From contig NZ_JBKBEU010000004.1 in assembly GCF_047372505.1 (NCBI RefSeq), forward strand, positions 4,226 to 68,225: 64,000 nt of DNA. Reading direction: 5' to 3'. Below, one piece after another: positions 17,003 through 24,574 of this stretch. A program made the translations under genes and the position numbers. Under the pieces are notes generated by a model. That model worked only from the letters and a program-made list of their open reading frames with translations, was not told where the DNA came from and made no database searches. Position 1 is the first letter of the stretch; each line of letters begins with the position of its first letter. This DNA is from Phaeobacter cretensis. Its GTDB lineage: Bacteria > Pseudomonadota > Alphaproteobacteria > Rhodobacterales > Rhodobacteraceae.

Positions 17003-20000
17003 TTATCTGCGCTGCATGATACGGGCCATATGTTGGGCCAGTTCCTGCACATTGGGGTTTTGCAAAATAGACAGGTGAGATCCCGGAACCTCGATCAACT
17101 CAAACCCGGCCTCTGCCACCGGCGCCCATCCCAGCCCCTGCTGTACCCCCTCAGGGCTGTCAAATAAATCGTCGCCGGCCCGAAACACGGTCAGCGGTGT
17201 GGCCAGAGGCCTGGGCGTGTAGCGCTCTACCGATTGCTGGTTTGCGGCAATCAGCGCCTCGATTGTCAGCCCCTTGCTGCCACCGGTCCAGTCCAGCCGT
17301 CGCCGTTCAAACGAATTCCGCAATGTTTCGATCCGGTGGGCCGCAACATGGGCCAGATAAGACGGTCCCATGCGCCTGAGCAGCCTCAGATGCGCGCCAA
17401 TCCTGGCACGCCCCTGTACCCGGTTGCGCCCGGCCGGGCCTTCGGCATCAAACAATGCGACCAGACCCAATTCACGTCCGGCCTCCAGCAGCTGTCGCGC
17501 CAGTTCAAAGGCAAAATAGCTACCCAGAGACACCGCTGCCAGATGCACCACCCCATTGGGATAATGGGTCTGGATCTCATCCAGATACATTTTGGCCGTG
17601 GCATGGACACCGGTGGGGGTGGTGCTGTCCAACAGGCCTATGCTGAGCCCGTAAACGGGCTGGTCAGACCCAAGGGCCGCGGCCAGCGGGCGATAGAATT
17701 CTTCATTCCGGCCCAGCACATGGACACCAAACAAAGGCGCGCGCGCCGCGCCATCCTGAATGATCACCAGATGATTGGGCAGGGCGTGACCTTCTGGTGT
17801 TTCCGAGGCCGCACCATCCGGTGTCTTGTCCTGCACCCCTGTCAGGGCCTCGGCAAGGGCACGGGGGCTGGGGGTCAGATGCAGCGCCGCCAGGCTCAGC
17901 CGCTGGTCCAGATCCGCCTCGATCCGGCCAATCAGCCGCATCGCCAGCAGTGAATGGCCGCCTCGATCATAAAAACTGTCATCAGCTTCCAGATCAGGTT
18001 GGCCCAGAATATCCGCCATCATTGTCGTCAGCTGCTGAGCCAGGGGCGAGGGTGGGGTGCTGGGATCAACCCCTGCAGTGCCTCCCCGGCGCAGGCGCAA
18101 ACCTGCAGAAGACGCAGCCTGTACCGGGGCGGGCAGGGCGGCCATGTCGATCTTGCCCCCTGCGGTGCGTGGAAACTCCGCGACGGGCACCAGCGCCGGG
18201 CGCATATGGGCCGGTAGATCACGCTGAACCACCTGTTGCAGGGCCGTCAGATCCAGCAGGTCCTCGCCCGATTCTCCCGTCGTTCTTGTTTCCGTAGTGC
18301 TGCGCACCCAGCAACACAACTGTGCCGCGGGACCATTCTTGCCATGCACCGCTGCCAGCGCCTGCACATCGCGGCCCCCGCGTTCCAGCACCTGCTCCAC
18401 ATGGCGCAGATCAATGCGAAAGCCGCGCAGTTTGACCTGCCGGTCCTGCCGGCCAAGAAAGGCCAGCGTGCCATCCGTCCGCCAGGCAGCACGATCGCCG
18501 GTGCGATAAATCCGTGCGGCGGGGCAGCTGTTGTGGTGCCCCCCCGCAATGCTCTGCCGCGCAAAAGGATCAGCCCGGAACGCCTGCGCAGTTTCCTCTG
18601 GTCGGCCGATATAGCCATCGCTGACCGCCGGGCCACCGATCCACAGATCCCCCGCCACGCCATCCGGCGCGAGGCTGCCATCAGCAGCCAGCACATAGGC
18701 GCGGGCATGGGCTGTGGGGCGGCCAATGGGTACATCCTCCGCCGGGTCCACCAGCCCATCCTGATTTTGGTCAGGATTATACAGCGTACAGGTGATGGTG
18801 GTTTCCGTCGGCCCATAGCCATTGAGCCAGCGCACCCCCGGTACCACCTGCTGCCAGCGCGCCAGCGCTTGCGGGTTGACCTGTTCACCGCCCACGATCA
18901 CCAGCCGCACTGATGGCGGCAGGCTGCGCCCACTGTCGGTCATCACATCACAGAGCACATGCCAAAACGCGGTTGGCAGGTTCAGCACTGTCAACCTCAG
19001 CGCCGCGACCCGATCCAGAAACAACCCCGGTGCGCCCACCATATCCGGTGCGCGCAACACCACGCAGGCACCGGTCAACAGACTGGGCAGCACTTCCTCT
19101 ATGGCGACGTCAAACGACAGGCTGGCAAATTGCAGCACCCTGTCACTGTCCTGCAGCTCGAAACTGGCGGTGATGGCACTGGCATGGGCCAGCAGCGCGC
19201 GCATGGGCACCCGCACCCCTTTGGGCCGTCCGGTTGAGCCTGAGGTATAGATCACATAGGCCAGCCGTGTCGGATCCGGCGCCGGTCGTTCTGGCTGTGC
19301 AGGTCCATCACGCTCAGCCCCCGCATCGGGGGACACCCACGTCAGCCCCTCAGGAGTGAGAGTCGCCCCGTATTTAGCCGTGCCTATATAATCATTAGAG
19401 CCTGATTTCGTGCCATAATCCGGCCCGCCAATACCCAGTTTTGCGGCGCTGTCCTCCAGCATATGGGCGATCACGGCAGACGGGTAGGTCGGATCCACCG
19501 GCAGAAACCCCGCACCTGTTTTCAGCACCGCCAGCATCGCAATGATAAATTCCGGGCTGCGTGGCAGGCAGATGGCAATGATGTCTCCTGCGGCAGCGCC
19601 ACGCGCCTGTAATTCCACCGCCAACTGGTCGGCGCGGGCGTGCAGTGCGGCATGGCTCAACAACTCTCCGTCAGGGGCCATCTGCAAAGCCGGAGCCTCT
19701 GGCATCCGCGCGGCCGTGGCCTCCAGCCGGGTTGCCATGCAGGGCGGGGATGCGGCCATGTTACGGGCCAGCATCTGTGTCAGTGCAGGATCCGGGCGCC
19801 CCTGCTGCAACAGCTGCGCGGCCTCGACCTCCGGCAGCATCATCAGATCGCTGAGCGCAAGATCCGGGGGGGCCTCGGCGAGCGCCTGCAGCAACTGGCA
19901 CAGATGATCCAGCATACGGTCCACTTGCGCGGTCGGCAGCACCTCGGGGTCATATTCCAACATCAAAAGCGGCCGACTATCGCCATATGCCGCCAAAGTC

Positions 20001-21298
20001 AGCGGCATCGCGCCCTCTTCGCGCAGCTCCACCCGGCGGTGCAACCAAGGGCTTTGCGCATCACCTGCACCCAGACGGCGCATCCGCGCATTCAGACTGT
20101 CGCGTTCAAACATCACCATGTTGTCAAACAGCGGCACGCTACCGGGCAGCCCGCACCAGCCGCGCATATCCGCCAGAGAGGCGTGCTCATGCGGATGCAG
20201 CGCCACCGCATCCCGGCGCAGGGCCGCCAGCAGCCCATCCACGGTCTCTTCACCAGACAGATGTATATAGAGCGGCACCGTATTGATCAGACAACCCACT
20301 GTGCGCTCGCAGCCCTCCAGCAGATAGCGCCCCGACCGCGTCACCCCAAAAAGCGCAGTGTCCCGCCCGCTCCAGCGGGCCACCAACAGCCCCCAAGCGG
20401 CATGGATCATATTGGCCAATGTCGCCGGGCCTGTCTCTTCCGCACCGTTTTGCGAAGACACCAGACTGGCACGCTGCACAAGAGCACGGCGCAGGCGCGA
20501 CGACAGATCCCGCTGCAGGATGCGCTTGCGCCCAGAATCCAGGTCAGACACCAGATCCACGCCATCAGCCAATCGGGCAATCTGATTGGGGGTTTCGAAT
20601 CCGTCCAGGTGGTTCCGGAAAAACGCCTGCGTGTCAGCCCGTTCTGATACTTCAGTCACCGCCGGGCTAAAGGCCTCAAACGGTGTCACAGGCGTGGTCT
20701 CTTTGGGCAGATCACCCCCGACAAGTGCAGCAAAGACATCTTCCAGCACCACCGCCATGCTGCGGCCATCAACCAGCACATGATGGATGGTCCAGACCAT
20801 CACCGACCGGTCCGGGCCCAACCGGGCCAGCATCACCCGCCAGGACACGGATTGTTCCAGCGCACAGCCGCGATTGCGGTCAGCCGTCAGAAACTGCTCC
20901 AACCGTGTGGCTTGTTCTTCCGGCTCCAGCTCTTGCCAGTCCTTGGTGTCTACTGTGATCTGCTCTGCAGCCTCAGCCACCGGGGCAACCTGCAGCACCG
21001 GGAAAGACCGCCCCTGCCACAAAACTGCACTGCGCAACACGGGATGGCGGGCGCAGACCTGTTGCCAGGCGGTGCGCAACGCCTCAGACGTCGGTGCCTC
21101 GGCATCCAGATGCACCACAATCTGTTCCAGATTGACCCAAGGTCTGTCGACGGCTGCGCTTTCATAAAGCAGCGCCTGCTGCATTGGGGTCAGGGCAATA
21201 TTTTTGGTCTGATCTAAGGAACTGTACTGATCTGAGCCAGCTCCGGCCCCTGGGCCCGACTGTGAACCAAGCGTCGGGGCTGGTGAAATACTGGTCAT
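17003..21298 (-). CDS. single-module nonribosomal peptide synthetase (C-A-T-TE)
   Basis: The 1431-residue protein from the ATG at 21298 (with AGGGGGGCATC upstream) holds four domains. A condensation domain occupies ~35-460 and has HHVLVDG at 172-178. An adenylation domain (~585-1090) shows YTSGSTGRPKG, LSFDVAIEE, NGYGPTETTI, YRTGDRAAW and KLRGFRIDLR. A carrier domain shows FYDRGGHSLLAMRL with the phosphopantetheine Ser. A C-terminal type I thioesterase (~1195-1431) has AVSLGS, where the usual first Gly of GxSxG is Ala, and GSHLSIL. It should activate one amino acid, condense it with a donor and release the product. Reading the specificity pocket by hand gives D-V-E-N-I-G-G-I-T, possibly a basic amino acid, with low certainty. 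The open frame continues to 21493 but lacks a better start. No phosphopantetheinyl transferase or exporter gene is adjacent. Confidence 0.95.
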   Translation of the reverse strand: MTSISPAPTLGSQSGPGAGAGSDQYSSLDQTKNIALTPMQQALLYESAAVDRPWVNLEQIVVHLDAEAPTSEALRTAWQQVCARHPVLRSAVLWQGRSFPVLQVAPVAEAAEQITVDTKDWQELEPEEQATRLEQFLTADRNRGCALEQSVSWRVMLARLGPDRSVMVWTIHHVLVDGRSMAVVLEDVFAALVGGDLPKETTPVTPFEAFSPAVTEVSERADTQAFFRNHLDGFETPNQIARLADGVDLVSDLDSGRKRILQRDLSSRLRRALVQRASLVSSQNGAEETGPATLANMIHAAWGLLVARWSGRDTALFGVTRSGRYLLEGCERTVGCLINTVPLYIHLSGEETVDGLLAALRRDAVALHPHEHASLADMRGWCGLPGSVPLFDNMVMFERDSLNARMRRLGAGDAQSPWLHRRVELREEGAMPLTLAAYGDSRPLLMLEYDPEVLPTAQVDRMLDHLCQLLQALAEAPPDLALSDLMMLPEVEAAQLLQQGRPDPALTQMLARNMAASPPCMATRLEATAARMPEAPALQMAPDGELLSHAALHARADQLAVELQARGAAAGDIIAICLPRSPEFIIAMLAVLKTGAGFLPVDPTYPSAVIAHMLEDSAAKLGIGGPDYGTKSGSNDYIGTAKYGATLTPEGLTWVSPDAGAERDGPAQPERPAPDPTRLAYVIYTSGSTGRPKGVRVPMRALLAHASAITASFELQDSDRVLQFASLSFDVAIEEVLPSLLTGACVVLRAPDMVGAPGLFLDRVAALRLTVLNLPTAFWHVLCDVMTDSGRSLPPSVRLVIVGGEQVNPQALARWQQVVPGVRWLNGYGPTETTITCTLYNPDQNQDGLVDPAEDVPIGRPTAHARAYVLAADGSLAPDGVAGDLWIGGPAVSDGYIGRPEETAQAFRADPFARQSIAGGHHNSCPAARIYRTGDRAAWRTDGTLAFLGRQDRQVKLRGFRIDLRHVEQVLERGGRDVQALAAVHGKNGPAAQLCCWVRSTTETRTTGESGEDLLDLTALQQVVQRDLPAHMRPALVPVAEFPRTAGGKIDMAALPAPVQAASSAGLRLRRGGTAGVDPSTPPSPLAQQLTTMMADILGQPDLEADDSFYDRGGHSLLAMRLIGRIEADLDQRLSLAALHLTPSPRALAEALTGVQDKTPDGAASETPEGHALPNHLVIIQDGAARAPLFGVHVLGRNEEFYRPLAAALGSDQPVYGLSIGLLDSTTPTGVHATAKMYLDEIQTHYPNGVVHLAAVSLGSYFAFELARQLLEAGRELGLVALFDAEGPAGRNRVQGRARIGAHLRLLRRMGPSYLAHVAAHRIETLRNSFERRRLDWTGGSKGLTIEALIAANQQSVERYTPRPLATPLTVFRAGDDLFDSPEGVQQGLGWAPVAEAGFELIEVPGSHLSILQNPNVQELAQHMARIMQRR

Positions 21299-21588
21299 GA
21301 TGCCCCCCTGACACCGGGTTTGGAGGCCAACCCGGACCACACTCATTCTACATATGCCACATCCAGATCGCCTGAATATCCCGACAATCTTAACATCCGC
21401 GTTAGCGGGATCTTCCCCTTGGCCCCCTGATCCCAACCGCAGAACCAAAGCTATCAGACCAAAGGGCCGGGGGGCAATAAAAACACCACTCACACATCCC
21501 GATCCTGATCCCGGCAGTCACCACGCCAGTCAACCTGAGATCAGAACCCTGGTCTTGCACGATCGCGAACAACATGTTGCAATCAAGT

Positions 21589-21622
21589 AGAAATGTCCGT
21601 CCTTCCGCAAAGTAGAAATGTC
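21589..21622. repeat. paired AGAAATGTC repeat, copy A
   Basis: Two AGAAATGTC motifs are separated by 16 bases (…CCGCAAAGT…). The same pair with the same spacing and a shared GCAAAG core occurs at 22737. The motif resembles the repeated ends of IS21-type insertion sequences; no istA/istB gene is present. Confidence 0.5.
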
Positions 21623-21787
21623 TCTAGGGGCATAAATAAACTGTTCCGCAACGTGCGAACAAAGACCCCCTATTTCCTGCCACGTTTCTTTTGGCAGTCT
21701 GGCTTCGAAGGCGTGAGTGATTGGAAATGTCCCGCTTGGTGTTGCGGCAGTATGGCTGGGCAGGGCGGAGACCGATATTGTCGCCGC

Positions 21788-22567
21788 CTATGTGATCGCT
21801 TTCTCAACCAAACGATAGAATTCATTTTTGGCGTATGTCTCTTGCCAGGGCTTATGCCCGCACCGCTTGATTTCAACAAATTCAGCAGAAGGAAGTGCTG
21901 CCTGCAATGGCAACTTCACACCTTCTGAGGGTCTTGGGTCGTAGTCACCATGGATCGCCAGGACAGGACATCGGATGGTGGAAATAGCTTCCAGAAGCGA
22001 GCCGTTTTTGCGCATGCCATCTGCTTCAGGCCACACCGCTCTGTGTATCGTTTCGTCAAAAACAACATTGGGTTGCGGTGATGTGTCTCGTGAGTAGGTG
22101 TCCGCCACATCGCTGATTTCAATGAAGCGAGCGACGTCAATTGGGCTCTCAGCCATGGGGCGCAAAGCCAACAATTCCGCCCGCTCCTCGTCTGACAGGC
22201 GCGCTTTTTTTGTGGATCGGATCGCTTCTGCGTAACGCGCTTCGAGCGGCCCACTTCCGACAAGGATGAGTGCGCGGACTAAGTCATCATGTTGCGCAGC
22301 AAGCAAACATCCGAGCCAGGCACCCCATGACCAACCGATGACAACCACAGGGGGCTCACAATATTGCTCTATTTGCGATCTGAGTTCATCAACCTGTCCA
22401 GCCACTGATTGGCGCGTCTGGAAGGGTTCAAGAACATCATAGCCCATGTATCCGAGTTCATGCGCAAACGGTTCTGCCTCTCCGGCACCGCCAGGCCCGC
22501 CGTGAAGCACGACAACGCGAGAGGGATTTTTGCCGTATTGGCGAACATCTTGCAGAAACTTGGACAT
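21788..22567 (-). CDS. alpha/beta hydrolase (proline iminopeptidase-like)
   Basis: The 259-residue protein has HGGPGG (oxyanion-hole loop typical of proline iminopeptidase relatives) near residue 21, GWSWGAW with the nucleophile Ser, HGDYDPRPSEG with the acid, and CGHKPW with the catalytic His, so the triad is complete. The substrate is unknown. The ATG at 22567 (MSKFLQDVRQYG) follows AGGTGA; an in-frame GTG at 22678 would add 37 residues. Base composition is lower in GC than the flanking polysaccharide genes, and the gene sits between two IS-end-like repeats, suggesting separate acquisition. Confidence 0.85.
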   Translation of the reverse strand: MSKFLQDVRQYGKNPSRVVVLHGGPGGAGEAEPFAHELGYMGYDVLEPFQTRQSVAGQVDELRSQIEQYCEPPVVVIGWSWGAWLGCLLAAQHDDLVRALILVGSGPLEARYAEAIRSTKKARLSDEERAELLALRPMAESPIDVARFIEISDVADTYSRDTSPQPNVVFDETIHRAVWPEADGMRKNGSLLEAISTIRCPVLAIHGDYDPRPSEGVKLPLQAALPSAEFVEIKRCGHKPWQETYAKNEFYRLVEKAIT

Positions 22568-22736
22568 TTTGTGATCGTCACCTGCATAGCAAAGCCTTGT
22601 CAATTCGAACGACCGAAGGATGCCGGTCGCTGTCACCGTATGAGCTTTCACGGACTTTCCACCTACATTTTCTGCCACCTGTATTCACCTGTGAGGATGA
22701 TATGTGCCGCACGCACACAACATGTAAACGCCATTC

Positions 22737-22770
22737 AGAAATGTCACTGGTTGCGCAAAGCAGAAACGTC
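22737..22770. repeat. paired AGAAATGTC repeat, copy B
   Basis: AGAAATGTC and AGAAACGTC are 16 bases apart in the same orientation as the copy at 21589, with a TTGCGCAAAGC spacer end. Together the two copies bracket exactly the hydrolase gene. Confidence 0.5.
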
Positions 22771-22894
22771 ACCAAGGGCGCTGACGGTAGCAAGGCTTAG
22801 CAGCCCGTAGACCTCAAATATCGAAGGGCTGATAAGCCTTGTGGGAACGATTGGGCTGAATTGAATTCTCTATATGGCCGGAATCTATCTCAGA

Positions 22895-23401
22895 TCAACC
22901 TCTTCGTGAGTGCCGATACACCAAATCATCCGGGTCCTGTTTTTCTGCTTTTTCATCAAGCTCAGCCCCAAGCTTTTCCGCAAGCCTCTGGGAACGCTGG
23001 TTTTGAGGGTCGATGTAGCTCACAAGAGTTTGCATTTTTTGCTCTTCAAATGCCCAACGCCGCATCTCAGTCGCTGCTTCGAATGCATACCCCTTGCCCT
23101 CTGCAAAATCGAAAACTTGCCAGCCGAGCTCTGGTTCCGGGCAGCGCGGGCCGTAGTTAATCTCGACCCTTCCAACATATTTATTTGTAAAAGTATCCTC
23201 AATCGAAAGACTGCCAAAACCGAACATTTGCCACTGAGCGATTCCCTGACAAAAATCGCCCCAGGCATGCACAGTTAAAAATGGGCCTCCCATATACACG
23301 GATCGTTCCGATTTCATCAGATCCCGGAAGTCGGGCCAATCTTCGAAGGTTGGACGGCGTAACAACAAGCGTTCAGTTATTAATGCGGGAACAACGGTCA
23401 T
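22895..23401 (-). CDS. GNAT-family N-acetyltransferase (RimJ/RimL-like)
   Basis: The 168-residue product begins MTVVPALITERLLLRRPTFEDW, the standard RimJ/RimL opening. It has VGRVEINYGPRCPEPELGWQVF and an acetyl-CoA-binding region GKGYAFEAATEMRRWAFEE, followed by SYIDPQNQRSQRLAEKLGA. It probably acetylates an amine on a small molecule or protein; the substrate is unknown. An ATG at 23419 (MSQIRI) is an alternative start. It belongs to the lower-GC accessory patch. Confidence 0.85.
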   Translation of the reverse strand: MTVVPALITERLLLRRPTFEDWPDFRDLMKSERSVYMGGPFLTVHAWGDFCQGIAQWQMFGFGSLSIEDTFTNKYVGRVEINYGPRCPEPELGWQVFDFAEGKGYAFEAATEMRRWAFEEQKMQTLVSYIDPQNQRSQRLAEKLGAELDEKAEKQDPDDLVYRHSRRG

Positions 23402-23613
23402 AATTCTTATCTGACTCATTTGGAACAAGGCTTGCGAAAATGGATGTATTCTTGATATTTAACGGCGCTTCGAAGGTTTGCAAGTTCGCCGCATTGTTTA
23501 CTGTTAACCGGCCATCATCGATTTGCGCCCGCGCACACAACAAATGCCTTTAATTTACATTATGTTAAATAATATGCATGCAGCACATTTTTGGCTGTGT
23601 TTTCATTGGACCA

Positions 23614-24503
23614 TACAAGGGGTCTGTTCCGGCTCAGTGCAGAATGACACCTTTAGCAATTTTTAGGACATTGTGATCGACCGTTTGCGCAACTTTGAAT
23701 GTGAAACAGGATATGAAAGGCGTCAGGGACGCCAAGTCGCCTCTTCTAGAGCGTGTCGCAAACCCTCGTTTGAGAAAGAAGCCTTTCGCTGCAACGTGCT
23801 CGAACTGGTAAGACGCGGACAGTGCTGCCATTCGCGAGTAGCTCGAATAGCTTTGCTTCCTGCGCTCAAACACAGCAGGGGCATGGGTTGCAACTTTTGT
23901 GCCATTTTCCCAGGCGCGGAGCTCGACATGGGACGACGGAAAGAACTGCAAGGCATATGCAATGATTTGCTCGACAGCTTTGTAAGCAGATACAATGACC
24001 TAGATGGATATTGGGCTCTGGGAATGTTCCAGACCTACCTTCAGTCCGAGGCAAGACAGCAATTGAGTTTTTCGCTAGTCGGAACGGCAATAGAAAAAAA
24101 CCCGTTTCCTCAGACATTTGAGTACTATCAGCGCGCACTCCTTAGACATCTAAGGGTTCGAAAAATGCCTTCCTCTTGGGTTAGAGAAGCAGACTTGGGG
24201 GTGCGGATGAATTCGCCGTCAGTGTTAATTTGCAGCCTCAAAATGACTACTGATCTTGGCAGAGAGTTCGTTGCAACAGCTTATGTGTTTGCACGACCTC
24301 ACAATCCGCAACTGGAGGCTCGCCGAGGTGGCAAACACGGGCCGGGTAACCAGAAAGGACAGTGAAAAAGTGTCGATTTGTTGGTCATAAGATCAGTGGG
24401 TTTGGGCTCTTCCGGCATCTTCGCCGCATTCTGAACGAACGGCGGCTGTACGGAAAAACCCTTACGGTGTCATTCTGCACTGAGCCGGAACAGACCCCTA
24501 CAA
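23614..24503. mobile_element. 880-bp non-autonomous Tn3-family-like cassette with 5-bp target duplication
   Basis: The element proper is 23619-24498. It has 38-bp terminal inverted repeats at 23619-23656 and 24461-24498, identical at 36 of 38 positions. They begin GGGGTCTGTTCCGGCTCAG and the right one ends TAAG on its inner side, as Tn3-family ends do. The flanking pentamer TACAA occurs directly on both sides (23614-23618 and 24499-24503), the 5-bp duplication expected of Tn3-type transposition. No transposase or resolvase is encoded inside; instead there is one conserved-looking small gene. It would be mobilised in trans by a related Tn3-family transposase, like TIMEs and mobile insertion cassettes. 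Confidence 0.85.
23928..24365 (+). CDS. hypothetical protein, passenger of the Tn3-like cassette
   Basis: The 145-residue protein starts MGRRKELQGICNDLLDSFVSR and contains DLDGYWALGMFQTYL, NPFPQTFEYYQRALLRHL, a hydrophobic FVATAYVFARPHNPQ and a basic tail HGPGNQKGQ. The text is protein-like with no frame breaks, but I do not recognise a family. The longer frame from 23673 lacks a convincing start and its first 85 residues look non-coding. It is the only sizeable gene inside the element bounded by the inverted repeats, and it ends ~95 bases before the right repeat. Confidence 0.65.
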   Translation: MGRRKELQGICNDLLDSFVSRYNDLDGYWALGMFQTYLQSEARQQLSFSLVGTAIEKNPFPQTFEYYQRALLRHLRVRKMPSSWVREADLGVRMNSPSVLICSLKMTTDLGREFVATAYVFARPHNPQLEARRGGKHGPGNQKGQ

Positions 24504-24506
24504 CGA

Positions 24507-24533
24507 AAGGCCGCCCTCTCTATGGGCGGCCTT
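24507..24533 (-). terminator. terminator of the pyruvyltransferase gene
   Basis: AAGGCCGCCC and GGGCGGCCTT pair around a 7-base loop, followed on the minus strand by TTTCGTTGT. The Tn3-like element inserted directly beyond it, outside the transcription unit. Confidence 0.7.
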
Positions 24534-24574
24534 CGGCACCTCTTCACAGCATGCACCCCTCGCGGGATGATGGC

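Noticed and set aside
19640..20647. 335-residue plus-strand open frame opposite the NRPS
   Set aside because: It has His/Gln/Arg-rich shadow composition; the NRPS motifs on the other strand are unambiguous.
23634..23951. 105-residue minus-strand open frame at the left end of the Tn3-like cassette
   Set aside because: It ends within the inverted repeat, overlaps the plus-strand reading and resembles no transposase, so I could not support it as a gene.
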